Shown here in pieces: positions 18,713 to 28,790 of a DNA stretch of 64,000 bases. Position 1 is the first letter of the stretch. The number at the start of each line of letters is the position of its first letter. The notes under the pieces are model-generated. The model made no database searches. It had not been told where the DNA came from and saw nothing but the letters and a program-made list of their open reading frames with translations. The position numbers and the translations under genes are program-made. Origin of the DNA: Pseudomonadales bacterium (GTDB lineage Bacteria; Pseudomonadota; Gammaproteobacteria; Pseudomonadales; Azotimanducaceae); assembly GCA_023300545.1 (NCBI GenBank), contig JALZVT010000007.1:1-64000 (forward strand), given 5' to 3'.

Positions 18713-19465
18713 TTGGTGTCTCGCGTTGCTGAGAGAGGCGTAGAGATCAGCCCGGCATTAAATAAAGAGACTGATCGGGTTTGCCGATTGCTGGACGTTC
18801 AGTTTCACCAGCCTGAACTGCTAACGCAGGCCTTGCGGCACAAGAGTGCTGGTGCCCTAAACAACGAGCGGCTGGAGTTTCTTGGGGACGCCGTTGTTGG
18901 GTTGGTAGTTGCTGACGAACTGTATCGGCGCTATCCAGAAGCCCAGGAAGATGGCCTGTCGCTGATGCGGGCTACCTTAGTGCGCCGTGATGCGCTTGCT
19001 GGCATTGCTCGCGAACTCGACCTCGGGCGCGCTATCGACCTTGGGTCTGGAGAGTTGCGCAGCGGCGGTCATGACCGCAGTTCCATTCTGGCAGATGCTT
19101 TTGAGGCGGTTATTGGCGCCGTTTTTCTGGATGCTGGTTTTCCAGCCGCCGAGGCGTTGCTAAAGCGACTGTTTCGCAAGCGTCTCGATACAGTAGTGGT
19201 TAGCAAAGACCCTAAAACTCGCCTACAAGAATTGTTGCAGGGCAACGGGGCTGCGTTGCCTGTGTACGTTGTAGAAAATACCACCGGAGCCGATCACGCG
19301 CGCTCGTTTGAAGTTAGTTGTGTGTTACCGGAAGGTTCAAAAATGAAGAGTGAGAGTGCCGTGAATGATCAGATAGTAAGCGCAACAGGTGTTGCGTCTT
19401 CACGTCGCGCCGCAGAACAGCAAGCCGCAGGCAACCTGCTTGAGCTGCTCGGAAAATCCTTATGA
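18713..19465 (+). CDS. rnc: Ribonuclease III
   Basis: This double-strand-specific endoribonuclease processes rRNA precursors and some mRNAs. The family signature NERLEFLGDAVVG is present, as is the second metal-binding region ADAFEAVIGAVFLDAG. The C-terminal double-stranded RNA-binding domain starts near DPKTRLQELLQG and ends SSRRAAEQQAAGNLLELL. The 250 residues exceed E. coli (226) because of an N-terminal extension of about 20. The start may be TTG 18713 or GTG 18716, and neither has an obvious ribosome-binding site, so coupling to the upstream gene is likely. era overlaps its end (ATGA). Confidence 0.95.
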   Translation: MVSRVAERGVEISPALNKETDRVCRLLDVQFHQPELLTQALRHKSAGALNNERLEFLGDAVVGLVVADELYRRYPEAQEDGLSLMRATLVRRDALAGIARELDLGRAIDLGSGELRSGGHDRSSILADAFEAVIGAVFLDAGFPAAEALLKRLFRKRLDTVVVSKDPKTRLQELLQGNGAALPVYVVENTTGADHARSFEVSCVLPEGSKMKSESAVNDQIVSATGVASSRRAAEQQAAGNLLELLGKSL

Positions 19466-20382
19466 GCGAACAGGACGCCGACCTGCCACCGCCACTTAAA
19501 ACCAACTGTGGCTATGTTGCTATTCTTGGTCGGCCCAACGTGGGTAAGTCGACGCTGATGAACCATCTGCTCGGGCAGAAAATTGCAATCACATCACGCA
19601 AGCCGCAAACCACTCGGCATAACTTGCTTGGTGTAGATACCCAGGGTGATGGACAGGCTATTTATGTTGATACCCCCGGTATTCATGCAACGGCTGGCGG
19701 CAGGGCGATTAATCGCTATATGGTAAGAACCGCAACTTCAGTATTAGCCGACGTGGATCTGGCCTTGTTTTTGTTTGAAGCCAACCGTTGGACCGCGGAA
19801 GACGAGCTGGTGCTAGAGCACGTTAAGAAAGCAAAGTGTCCGGTGGTTGCCGTTATTAACAAAACCGACTTGCTGGACAAGCGCGAGATGGTTCTACCTG
19901 TTATGGCGCAAACTGCCGAACGTCATAGCTTCACTGAAATCATTTCTGTCGCGGCACTGAAGAAAACTGGTCTGGAAGAGCTGCGCGCGCTGATCTTTGG
20001 CTACCTGCCGGAAGGCATGCACATGTTTGCCGAAGATCAGATAACCGATCGCAGTGAGCGCTTTTTAGTTTCTGAAATCGTTCGTGAAAAGTTGATGCGA
20101 CGGCTAGGCGACGAGCTGCCGCATCGGTCTACGGTGGCTATTGAGCGCTATGTCGAAGGCGATAAGGTGCTTGATATTCATGCGGTTGTTTATGTTGAGC
20201 GAGCGGGTCAGAAGCAGATCATGATTGGTAAAGGTGGCGAACGCATGAAAGGCATTGGTATAGACGCAAGAGCAGATATTGAAACGTTGCTCCAGCGTAA
20301 GGTAATGCTGCGCCTGTGGGTCAAAGTGCGGGCCAATTGGACTGACGATGAGCGGAGTCTTTCCCACTTAGGTTACGAGTAA
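19462..20382 (+). CDS. era: GTPase Era
   Basis: This essential GTPase binds the 3' end of 16S rRNA during 30S assembly. The 306 residues contain G1 GRPNVGKST (about 22-30), G3 DTPG, and G4 NKTD. The C-terminal KH domain carries the loop IMIGKGGERMKGIG. Its ATG overlaps the rnc stop, the classical rnc-era coupling. recO starts 17 bp downstream. Confidence 0.97.
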   Translation: MSEQDADLPPPLKTNCGYVAILGRPNVGKSTLMNHLLGQKIAITSRKPQTTRHNLLGVDTQGDGQAIYVDTPGIHATAGGRAINRYMVRTATSVLADVDLALFLFEANRWTAEDELVLEHVKKAKCPVVAVINKTDLLDKREMVLPVMAQTAERHSFTEIISVAALKKTGLEELRALIFGYLPEGMHMFAEDQITDRSERFLVSEIVREKLMRRLGDELPHRSTVAIERYVEGDKVLDIHAVVYVERAGQKQIMIGKGGERMKGIGIDARADIETLLQRKVMLRLWVKVRANWTDDERSLSHLGYE

Positions 20383-20398
20383 CCAGCGAGCCAACCCA

Positions 20399-21112
20399 GT
20401 GAAAGTGAATCAGGTGCCAGCGTATGTGCTCCACACGCGCCCCTACAAAGAAACAAGCCTGTTGGTCGAACTGTTTACTCGTCAATACGGCCGCGTCACG
20501 CTGGTCGCTAATGGGGTTCGCGGGCGCAAGAATAGTACGCCGCCACGACAATTTGTTGCCTGTCTCGTGTCATGGGTAGGGCGAGGGCCATTGTTTACGC
20601 TTACGGATTGCGAGCTGGCTCCTAGCATGGGACTTACCGGCGACCGCCTAGCCTGTGGCTTTTATGTGAACGAGTTACTGATGCGCATGACTCAGCCACT
20701 GGACGTGCATGACTATCTGTACGAGATATACGCGGGCACAGTGGAGGCATTGGCGGGTGATGGTCCAATGAGTGTTGCTCTGCGCAAATTCGAATCGGCG
20801 CTACTGCAGGAGTGTGGCTACCTGCCAGATCTTACCTGCAACGGCGAAACGGGCGAGCCGCTCGAGCCGGATCTTTGTTATGAGTTCCGTACTGAGCGAG
20901 GATTTGTGCCGTCACAACGGCTGTCGGGCGATACCGTTTGGTATGGGGCGACGCTGACGTCGATCTACATCGGCGATTTCCGGGCCCGAAAGGTTCGGGA
21001 AGCCGCTCGTAAAATATTTCAGGCGGCATTGCGCCCGCACCTCGGTGACCGGCCTTTGGCCAGTCGCGAGCTACTGCGTCCTGTGAGTTCTGGGCGAGTG
21101 TTGGGTTCATGA
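20399..21112 (+). CDS. recO: DNA repair protein RecO
   Basis: It works with RecF and RecR to load RecA on gapped DNA. The 237 residues (E. coli 242) begin with the OB-fold segment VPAYVLHTRPYKETSLLVELFT. A helical domain with FVNELLMR-like and EACGYLPDL-like elements follows (here FYVNELLMRM and LLQECGYLPDLTCNG). The usual zinc cysteines are not all present, as in E. coli RecO. In many relatives pdxJ follows recO, but here recO overlaps acpS directly. Confidence 0.93.
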   Translation: MKVNQVPAYVLHTRPYKETSLLVELFTRQYGRVTLVANGVRGRKNSTPPRQFVACLVSWVGRGPLFTLTDCELAPSMGLTGDRLACGFYVNELLMRMTQPLDVHDYLYEIYAGTVEALAGDGPMSVALRKFESALLQECGYLPDLTCNGETGEPLEPDLCYEFRTERGFVPSQRLSGDTVWYGATLTSIYIGDFRARKVREAARKIFQAALRPHLGDRPLASRELLRPVSSGRVLGS

Positions 21113-21501
21113 TTGCTGGGCACGGTGTTGATCTGGTCAGTGTGGCACGAATAAAACAGACCCAAGCGCGTCACCCCGAACGCTTTGCACGTAAAATACT
21201 CAGTGATGCCGAGTTCGAAGATTATGTGCAGCGCGGTTCGCAGGTTAACGATCTCGCAAAATATTTTGCGGTGAAAGAGGCTGCTGCGAAGGCATTGGGT
21301 ACCGGTATGGGCGCAGGGGTTTACTGGCCGCAATTGCGTCTGAGTCGCAAGCCGGTATCTGGCGCTCCCTTGCTAGCTGTATTTGATGCGGCACTGCAGC
21401 GGCTGCACAAGATTGATGGTGGTGAGTTGTTTGTGTCGCTAGCCGACGAGGGCGACCTTGTGATCGCCAGTGTAGTAATCGCTTCGAGTAGTAAAATCTG
21501 A
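21109..21501 (+). CDS. acpS: Holo-[acyl-carrier-protein] synthase
   Basis: It transfers 4'-phosphopantetheine from CoA to apo-ACP, activating it for fatty acid and lipid A synthesis. The 130 residues carry the two AcpS motifs: GHGVDLVSVARI (metal-binding Asp8) and FAVKEAAAKALGTGM (Glu and Lys of the active site). Its ATG overlaps the recO stop and its own stop overlaps the rlmD ATG, so the three genes are tightly coupled. Confidence 0.95.
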   Translation: MIAGHGVDLVSVARIKQTQARHPERFARKILSDAEFEDYVQRGSQVNDLAKYFAVKEAAAKALGTGMGAGVYWPQLRLSRKPVSGAPLLAVFDAALQRLHKIDGGELFVSLADEGDLVIASVVIASSSKI

Positions 21502-22829
21502 TGAGTCGCAAACGTTTCCCGCCCACTCTTGAGTTGCAGATCGAGGCCCTTGACGCTGATGGCGTTGGGGTTGCCCAATTTGGTGAAAAGCGAGTTCGGG
21601 TTAAAGGCGCATTGCCCGATGAGCAACTCATTGCTCGAACGGTAGGTAAGCGTAAAGGCGCAGCGCTGGCGGTCGCCGAGACGATTACCGACAACGCATC
21701 GCCGCTACGACAAACTCCGCCCTGTGAATTCTTCCCGCGCTGTGGTGGTTGCGCGTTGCAACATATGGAATATGCCGCGCAGCTGGCACACAAACAGGCT
21801 GGGCTGCTGCAAGACCTAGCCTTTAACAACGTCGGCTATACGCAATTGCGACCGGCGGTTGGAAGCCCACAGTTTGGCTATCGTCGCAAAGCGCGATTGG
21901 GTGTGCGTCGTTTGTATGACATGCAGTTGGTCGGCTTTCGTGAGGCCTTCGGCGGTCGGATTGTTAAGATGGATAACTGTCTTGCGCTAGCGCCGCCCTT
22001 TGACAGACTGTTTGCGCCGCTTGCAGAACTTATTGGCAAGTTATCGATTCCTGCAGCAATTCCGCAAATTGAAACCGCTGCGGGTGATACGGACATCGCA
22101 CTGGTCGTCCGGCACCTCGAACCGCTTGCTGTGGCTGATGTCCGTTTGTTGGGTGAGTTTGAACAACAGCATCGGATCTGGGTGTACACCCAGTCAGGCG
22201 GTTATGACACGTTGCAGCCGCTTAGCTCCCATGCGCCGTTGCTGAATTATTCGCTGTCTGAGTTTGGTTTGAATCTAGAATTCTCGGTGACCGACTTTGT
22301 TCAGGTTAACGCCTACATCAACGCGGCTCTGGTGAGAGCTGTGAATACAGCGCTGCAGCCCAGGCCAGGGAAGCGTATCGGTGATCTGTTTTGTGGAATC
22401 GGAAATTTCTCCTTGCCACTGGCGCGATCTGGTGCCCAAGTGACCGGCTGGGAGGCGGCGAGCGCAGCGATAGACCGAGCGCGCTTAAACGCTACACGTA
22501 ACGGGCTGGCGGGGCGTACGCGCTTTGAAGTGGCTGATCTGTATAACCTGCCTGGTGACAAGAAGCAGAAGCTACCGATTGCAGACGTGACCAACCTAGA
22601 TGCGCTGGTGTTGGATCCGCCACGGAGTGGAGCGGGACCTGCTCTATCGAGTTGGCTTGATCCTGGGGTTTCGGACGTTGCGTATGTGTCTTGTAACCCT
22701 GCAACCTTCGCAAGTGATGCCGCTGTATTGCTTAAGCATGGTTTTACTTTAGATGAAGTGGGCATTTACGACATGTTCCCGCACACCGCGCATGTAGAAA
22801 CGCTCGGTATATTCCGTCGCCATGGTTAG
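21501..22829 (+). CDS. rlmD: 23S rRNA (uracil-1939-C5)-methyltransferase RlmD
   Basis: This SAM-dependent RNA methyltransferase has 442 residues (E. coli 433). It carries an N-terminal TRAM domain and a 4Fe-4S cluster motif around CEFFPRCGGCALQHM. The Rossmann SAM-binding region is LFCGIGNFSLPLA, the catalytic base region is LVLDPPRSGAG, and the nucleophilic Cys is in YVSCNPATFASDA. The subgroup (RlmD rather than RlmC or TrmA) is favoured by the TRAM domain and by its position immediately before relA. Confidence 0.92.
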   Translation: MSRKRFPPTLELQIEALDADGVGVAQFGEKRVRVKGALPDEQLIARTVGKRKGAALAVAETITDNASPLRQTPPCEFFPRCGGCALQHMEYAAQLAHKQAGLLQDLAFNNVGYTQLRPAVGSPQFGYRRKARLGVRRLYDMQLVGFREAFGGRIVKMDNCLALAPPFDRLFAPLAELIGKLSIPAAIPQIETAAGDTDIALVVRHLEPLAVADVRLLGEFEQQHRIWVYTQSGGYDTLQPLSSHAPLLNYSLSEFGLNLEFSVTDFVQVNAYINAALVRAVNTALQPRPGKRIGDLFCGIGNFSLPLARSGAQVTGWEAASAAIDRARLNATRNGLAGRTRFEVADLYNLPGDKKQKLPIADVTNLDALVLDPPRSGAGPALSSWLDPGVSDVAYVSCNPATFASDAAVLLKHGFTLDEVGIYDMFPHTAHVETLGIFRRHG

Positions 22830-25005
22830 GGTACGCGAAGCCTTACCACGCACGAGTCAAGGCAGGGTCGACGTTGCTGCCTGGCACGCGCTGGTGTGTG
22901 CTGAGTATCCGCAACTGGATCATCAGGTGTTGTTGGAGGCGCTGCGGTTATTGTCGAGCCTCGATAATCTTGAGTTGCTGGAAGCTGGAGTCGATTTGGC
23001 TCAACTGCTGCTCGAACTGCGACTCGATATCGATGCGCTTGTTGTTGGTCTGGTGTATCGCGCTTGGCGCGAAAACGCGCTTGATGTGGCGAGTGCTCGT
23101 GGACTGTTGACTCCTGAACGACTTGAGTTGGTCGCGTCGCTTGACCGATTGGGCGAAGCCAGCCGCATGTCGTTGCGCGATGATCCGATGCAGCTCAGCA
23201 ATTCTGAAGATCAAGTACAAAACGTCCGGTTGTTGCTTGAGTCGTTGATTAACGATGCGCGCGTTGCGCTAATCAAGCTGGCGGAACGAGTTGTTGTTTT
23301 GCGGTTCGCGAAAAATGCGAGTGTGACTCGGCGCGAGCGCCTTGGCCGTGAAAGTTTGTCGCTGTTTGCGCCGCTGGCAGCCCGTCTTGGGCTTTGGCGC
23401 TTGAAGTGGGCTATCGAAGATCTTGGATTTCGCTACCTGGAACCCGAAATCTATATGGATGTGGCTCGACAGCTTGATGGTCGACGTGATGATCGGGAGC
23501 AGAAAGTAACTGCTTTGGTTGATGAGTCGCGCAAGCTGCTGGAAAAGTCGGGCCTTACGGCTCAGGTGACTGGGCGCGCAAAACACATCTACAGCATTTG
23601 GCGCAAAATGCAGCAGAAAGATTTGAAACTTGGTGAGGTGTATGACACACGGGCGCTGCGCATCATTGTCGCCACGCCTGCGGATTGTTATCGCGCGCTT
23701 GGCGTCATTCACGCGGCTTGGCATCACCTGCCGGAAGAATTTGATGACTATATTGCTAATCCGAAAGAAAATGGGTATCAGTCTATTCACACGGCGGTGG
23801 TTGGTCCTCAAGGCCAAATTCTTGAGGTGCAGATTCGCACTGAACGAATGCATTCTGAAGCCGAATTTGGGGTCTGCGCTCATTGGACCTACAAGGACGC
23901 ATCCGGCGTTCTGAGTCGGGAGATGCCCACCGAGCGCATTGTCTGGCTGCGCCAGCTGCTCGAGTGGCATGATGCTGGCGAAGGTCAGTTCGAAACCTTG
24001 CTGGCGCAGGGGTTCGACGATGTTCGTATCTACGTGTCTACGCCGCACGGGCATGTGCTCGATTTACCTCGTGACGCGACACCTATCGACTTTGCCTACC
24101 GAGTCCACACGGATATTGGTCACCAAGCTCGAGGTGCAATTGTCGATGGCTTGCCCTATCCGCTGTCGGAACCCCTGCAAACCGGTCAGCAGGTTGAGAT
24201 AGTCACTGCTAATCACGCTGAACCTGAACGCGACTGGCTCGAACCTGTCTTGGGTTTTGTTCGAACTGCGCGAGCCCGGGTGAAAATACTCAACTGGTTT
24301 CGTCGACAGGACCGGGCCTATAGCGTGGCATTAGGGGAGCGCATGTGGCGCATGGGTGAAGACCGCCTGGCAATGACACTCGATGCCTATGCGGTCGCCG
24401 ATCAGCTGGCTTTACCCAATCGAGAAGCGCTGTTCGTCGCTTTGGGGCGCGGCGAGTTGGGTGTCGGTGATGTTTTGTTGCGGGTGCCAACGCCGTATCG
24501 GGCGACTGGACTCACGCTGCCAGCGGCTCCGGGGGAGGGCGGCGGACTGCGGGCTCACGTCTACATCGCGGGGCACGCCTGGCCCATCGGGCTGGGCCTA
24601 TGCTGCCGACCGCAGGAACGCGACAGCATTGTCGGTTATCTTGATGAGGCTGATGCGGTTGTTGCACACAATTCGAGTTGCGTGATTTTTCAACAGGCTG
24701 CGCGGGAACATCCGTTGCGGGTTATTGCCTTAAATTGGGAGCGCAATGCAGGTAAAGAAGGGGTGCGGATAGGTATTCGTGGGCGTAACCGACAGGGGTT
24801 GTTGCGGGATATTACGCAGGTGTTAGGGCAAGCTGGAGTAGGGCTTATCGGTACTAAGGCCAAGCTTGATGGGGAATCTGCTGCAGCTCTTGCCGAAGTA
24901 GATGTGCAGCTGGATTGTGAAACAGTATCGCTGACCCGCCTGGCGCTGGTGCTTGGCAAGCTGCTGTTGGTGCCTGATGTATTGCGGGTCACACGCCTCG
25001 ACTAA
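22822..25005 (+). CDS. relA: (p)ppGpp synthetase RelA
   Basis: It makes pppGpp from GTP and ATP when uncharged tRNA enters stalled ribosomes. The 727 residues match RelA length (E. coli 744). The N-terminal domain aligned with the SpoT hydrolase lacks the HD metal motif, so it should not hydrolyse the alarmone. The synthetase domain shows RAKHIYSIWRKM and the acidic motif EFDD in EEFDDYIANPKENGYQSIHT, the RelA type rather than the RxKD type of bifunctional enzymes. TGS and ACT-like regions follow. It overlaps the end of rlmD by 8 bp. Confidence 0.95.
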   Translation: MVRVREALPRTSQGRVDVAAWHALVCAEYPQLDHQVLLEALRLLSSLDNLELLEAGVDLAQLLLELRLDIDALVVGLVYRAWRENALDVASARGLLTPERLELVASLDRLGEASRMSLRDDPMQLSNSEDQVQNVRLLLESLINDARVALIKLAERVVVLRFAKNASVTRRERLGRESLSLFAPLAARLGLWRLKWAIEDLGFRYLEPEIYMDVARQLDGRRDDREQKVTALVDESRKLLEKSGLTAQVTGRAKHIYSIWRKMQQKDLKLGEVYDTRALRIIVATPADCYRALGVIHAAWHHLPEEFDDYIANPKENGYQSIHTAVVGPQGQILEVQIRTERMHSEAEFGVCAHWTYKDASGVLSREMPTERIVWLRQLLEWHDAGEGQFETLLAQGFDDVRIYVSTPHGHVLDLPRDATPIDFAYRVHTDIGHQARGAIVDGLPYPLSEPLQTGQQVEIVTANHAEPERDWLEPVLGFVRTARARVKILNWFRRQDRAYSVALGERMWRMGEDRLAMTLDAYAVADQLALPNREALFVALGRGELGVGDVLLRVPTPYRATGLTLPAAPGEGGGLRAHVYIAGHAWPIGLGLCCRPQERDSIVGYLDEADAVVAHNSSCVIFQQAAREHPLRVIALNWERNAGKEGVRIGIRGRNRQGLLRDITQVLGQAGVGLIGTKAKLDGESAAALAEVDVQLDCETVSLTRLALVLGKLLLVPDVLRVTRLD

Positions 25006-25028
25006 CGGGCCTAATCGCTGTGCCCTGA

Positions 25029-25778
<750 letters not shown>

Positions 25779-25964
25779 AATTTTTCGAAAAAACTGCGTG
25801 AAAAAACTTTTCAAGTAAGTATGATGCGCAACTGATTGTTGTCAGTAGTATTTTTATTTCCAAATCTACTAAGGGAATAGAAGTGAACTTTGAGAACGCA
25901 GTTTGTTCTTTTTGTTCTTTGTACTGCAGCGATCTTACTTAATGTAAACGCCGAGGAGAAAAGT

Positions 25965-26630
25965 ATGCCTAGAGCAAAACGTAAAGCTGCCGCTAAGCGT
26001 AAGTCGCCAGCAAAGAAGAGCGCAGCCAAGCGTTCGCCCGCGCGCAAGAAGACTGCGGCCAAGCGCAAGCCTGCGAAGAGAGCAGTAGCAAAGCGCAAAG
26101 CTAAAGCACCTGCCAAGCGCAAGGCTGCTGCTGTAGCCGCGTCGCCCGCTACTGTGCGGTCAGCCGGAGCAGTAAAAAAAGCTGAAGCAACCCTGACTAA
26201 AGAGCGTAAAGCTCAAGCTGCTGCGCAGCGTGCTGTAAAAGCCGCCGCCGCAAAAGCCAAAAAGTCTGGCAAGAAAGGCGACAAGAGTGGAGCCAAGCGC
26301 GCACGCGCAGCGGCGAAGCGAGTTGCTGGTCGTGTGTCGAAGGCAAGAGCAGCAAGTGTGAAAGCGCGCGCGTCTCTGTCTGCAGCACAGAAAGCTGACA
26401 AGCTGAAAGCACGCGTAGCCGCAATTGCTGCTGCAGTAGCGAAGGCTGATGCCGCCGCTGCGAAGAGCAATGCGTCTAAGCTTGCTGACGCCGTGAAGAA
26501 ATTCGAAGCCAAGAAGAGTGCTGAACTTGCACGTGCTGAAGGACGTAAGTCTAAGAAGCGTGCAGCAGCTGCGGCGAAGAAAATCAAAGCGCTGTCTAAG
26601 CCTAAGCGTAAGCGTCGCGCCAAGAAGTAG
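25965..26630 (+). CDS. Histone H1-like Lys/Ala/Arg-rich protein
   Basis: This 221-residue, extremely basic protein contains almost only Ala, Lys, Arg, Ser and Val. Three parts are visible. Residues 1-55 form a basic tail of KRK/AKR/PAKK repeats with spaced prolines, like eukaryotic H1 tails. Residues 68-205 are an Ala-rich region with regularly spaced Lys, Arg and some Glu, predicted to be long helix. Residues 206-221 form a second basic tail. ATG 25965 has GAGGAGAA 5 bp upstream. The closest known types are AlgP-like and HctB-like nucleoid proteins. It probably binds DNA or RNA non-specifically; homology cannot be judged because composition dominates. Confidence 0.75.
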   Translation: MPRAKRKAAAKRKSPAKKSAAKRSPARKKTAAKRKPAKRAVAKRKAKAPAKRKAAAVAASPATVRSAGAVKKAEATLTKERKAQAAAQRAVKAAAAKAKKSGKKGDKSGAKRARAAAKRVAGRVSKARAASVKARASLSAAQKADKLKARVAAIAAAVAKADAAAAKSNASKLADAVKKFEAKKSAELARAEGRKSKKRAAAAAKKIKALSKPKRKRRAKK

Positions 26631-26646
26631 AGCGACTCGAGAAAGT

Positions 26647-26680
26647 GCAGTAACAGCGGGCAAACGTCTGCCGTTACTGC
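26647..26680 (+). terminator. Hairpin between the histone-like gene and moeA
   Basis: GCAGTAAC (26647-26654) pairs perfectly with GTTACTGC (26673-26680), and inner GGCA/TGCC extends the stem across a 4-base bulge. It lies between two convergent stops. No T-run follows on either strand, so termination is inferred from position. Confidence 0.45.
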
Positions 26681-26728
26681 CAGTGACATGTCGCGTTCAT
26701 TGCGCGGCGTGTCGCTAGTTTATTCGGT

Positions 26729-28000
26729 CTATACCAGGCCTGAAAACGGCAATACTTCCACCAAATCGCCCTCGGTCAATTCGGCCACATCTCCGGGCAA
26801 TAAAAACAAACAGTTCGCGGTTCTAAAACTCTGCAATCGGTTCGAACTTTGATCTGAGGTTGTATGAACCCGAGTCAACCCTTCTGAATATTCAAGTCGG
26901 CCGCGTTGATACTCGTGGCGTCCTAGGCTGTGCGCGGTCGGTTGTGCCAGCGGCACCCGCACAGCATTTTGCCTTAAGCTCTGCTCAGCATCACTGGCGC
27001 CTGCCATGTGCCACAACGCCGGTTTCACCAGCAGCAACAAGGTAACGATGGTGGAGACAGGGTTGCCGGGCAAACCAAAGATCAGGCATTTTTTGGTGGC
27101 CTGGTCTGTAGTGGCTGTGTTGATGTGACCAAAGGCAAAGGGTTTCCCCGGGCGCAGGTTCAGGCGCCAGAAATCCACCGCACCAAGGGTTTCGATGGCG
27201 TCACGCACAAAATCGGCGTCGCCAACAGAGACACCACCGCTTGTGATGAGTGCGTCGTGGTTGAGTGCGGCTTCGGTTAGGGCGTTCTGCGTTGCGAGAG
27301 CGTTGTCCGGCAGAATGCCCAGATTAGTGATCTCGACAGGTAAGTTCTGCAGCAGGCTGATGATAGCCACTCGGTTCGACTCATAGATTTCCCCCGTTTC
27401 AAGAGGTGTACCGGGCGCTTTTAGCTCGTCGCCCGTGGCAAACACGCCAATCCGCAATTTTGGTGCGACATTCACATGAGTTAAACCGCTGGTGGTGGCG
27501 GCGGCGAGCTCAAATGGGCGTAACGAAGTGCCTTTTTCGAGCAGAAGACTGCCCTGCGCGATGTCATGGCCCAGGTTGCGGACATAGGCAAAAGCCTTCG
27601 AGTTGCCGTTTATTAGTACGCTGTTTGCAGAGGGCCTAGAGGTATTTTCCTGAATGATAATAGTGTCAGCACCCTCTGGCAGTGCCGCGCCCGTAAAGAT
27701 GCGCACGGCGCTCGCCTTAGCCAAGGTGCCGTTATAGGGATGGCCGGCCAGACTTTCACCTTGGACGGCAAGCCGGGTTTGGTCGCCTTGCAAATCGCTA
27801 TGGCGTACCGCGTAGCCGTCCATCGCCGAGTTCGCAAATCCGGGCACCGCGATGGGGCTAAACGTGTCTTGGGCGATGACCATATTGAGCGCCTCGGCAA
27901 CAGCGACCTTTTCAGGCTGTTGCTGGGCGGGAGAGATAAGTTCGCGAAGCTTGTCTAGCGCTTCATCGATGGTTAACGGCACAATAGCGGCTGTCCTCAT
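26729..28000 (-). CDS. moeA: Molybdopterin molybdenumtransferase MoeA
   Basis: It inserts molybdenum into adenylylated molybdopterin. ATG 28000 gives 423 residues (E. coli 411); the frame stays open further upstream but would overlap the divergent tsaB. Motifs in order are the N-terminal IDEALDKL, PGFANSAMDGYAV, the catalytic-domain ITSGGVSVGDADFV, the loop PGKPFAFG, and GLPGNPVSTIV, then the C-terminal beta-barrel domain. No other molybdenum-cofactor gene is in the window, so this copy stands alone between adk/histone and tsaB. Confidence 0.93.
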   Translation of the reverse strand: MRTAAIVPLTIDEALDKLRELISPAQQQPEKVAVAEALNMVIAQDTFSPIAVPGFANSAMDGYAVRHSDLQGDQTRLAVQGESLAGHPYNGTLAKASAVRIFTGAALPEGADTIIIQENTSRPSANSVLINGNSKAFAYVRNLGHDIAQGSLLLEKGTSLRPFELAAATTSGLTHVNVAPKLRIGVFATGDELKAPGTPLETGEIYESNRVAIISLLQNLPVEITNLGILPDNALATQNALTEAALNHDALITSGGVSVGDADFVRDAIETLGAVDFWRLNLRPGKPFAFGHINTATTDQATKKCLIFGLPGNPVSTIVTLLLLVKPALWHMAGASDAEQSLRQNAVRVPLAQPTAHSLGRHEYQRGRLEYSEGLTRVHTTSDQSSNRLQSFRTANCLFLLPGDVAELTEGDLVEVLPFSGLV

Positions 28001-28067
28001 TGCGTTAAAAGTGGCATCTAGTGGCTTCAATAGTATTTCGATCGTTGCACACAGAGTTTGGAAAAGT

Positions 28068-28790
28068 ATGACATTGCTGGTGCTTGATACAGCCACAGAT
28101 CGCTGCGCGCTAGCTCTGTCAGTCGGCGGCAAGGTGTTTGAGAATACACGCTCGATTCCGCGGGCGCATAACGAGCATCTGCTACAGATGCTCGACGACC
28201 TGTTTGTCGAGGCGAATCTGTCCCCAAGAGACCTCACCGCGATTGGTTTTACGGCGGGGCCGGGGTCATTTACCGGTATTCGGATCAGTGCCGCGGCCTG
28301 TCAGGCGCTCGCGATCGCAGCCGGCGCGAGCGTGATTCCATTGAGCTCGTCGCGATTATTAGCGAGCTCTGCTCGGCGTCAATTCGCGGATCAGAAGCCC
28401 CTTCAAGCTCCCGAATCCCCCCAACCCCCCCTTGGCTTTCAAACCATTTTGCGGTCGCGCCGGAACTACGTTTATCTTGCCGAATTTGCAGCGACGCCTG
28501 ACGCGGAGGCTAGCCAGGCTTTAAATCTGACCAACGACGATGTGCTGTTGGAAGACGCGCAAGTGGCGCAACAGAGGCTGCCGGCTGGTTGGGTTCGCGT
28601 GGTTGAGGGGCAAGCTGATGCAAGTGCACTTGGTGCGTACGCGATAGAGGTTCAGGTGGGCGACATGCTGGCGCTTGCCGAAGCGCAGCTCGCGGCTGGA
28701 GGCGGTTTGCCTCCTGAAGGCGCCCAACCACGCTACGTTGCTGGTGATACTCCCTGGAAACCCAAGTCGTCGGGTGACGCTGCTCAATGA
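28068..28790 (+). CDS. tsaB: tRNA threonylcarbamoyladenosine biosynthesis protein TsaB
   Basis: It is the partner of TsaD and TsaE in making t6A37 in ANN-decoding tRNAs. ATG 28068 gives 240 residues (E. coli 231). The ASKHA-type N-terminal signature LLVLDTATDRCALAL and the GFTAGPGSFTGIRI segment are present, while the metal-binding residues of TsaD are absent, as expected for TsaB. Its stop overlaps the ATG of rsmJ. Confidence 0.93.
   Translation: MTLLVLDTATDRCALALSVGGKVFENTRSIPRAHNEHLLQMLDDLFVEANLSPRDLTAIGFTAGPGSFTGIRISAAACQALAIAAGASVIPLSSSRLLASSARRQFADQKPLQAPESPQPPLGFQTILRSRRNYVYLAEFAATPDAEASQALNLTNDDVLLEDAQVAQQRLPAGWVRVVEGQADASALGAYAIEVQVGDMLALAEAQLAAGGGLPPEGAQPRYVAGDTPWKPKSSGDAAQ

Noticed and set aside
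22822-25005. Bifunctional Rel/SpoT instead of RelA
   Set aside because: The HD hydrolase residues are missing and the synthetase motif is EFDD, the RelA type.
26160-26689. Several minus-strand open frames opposite the histone-like gene
   Set aside because: They are Leu/Arg/Cys-rich mirror translations of Ala/Lys codons, an effect of composition.
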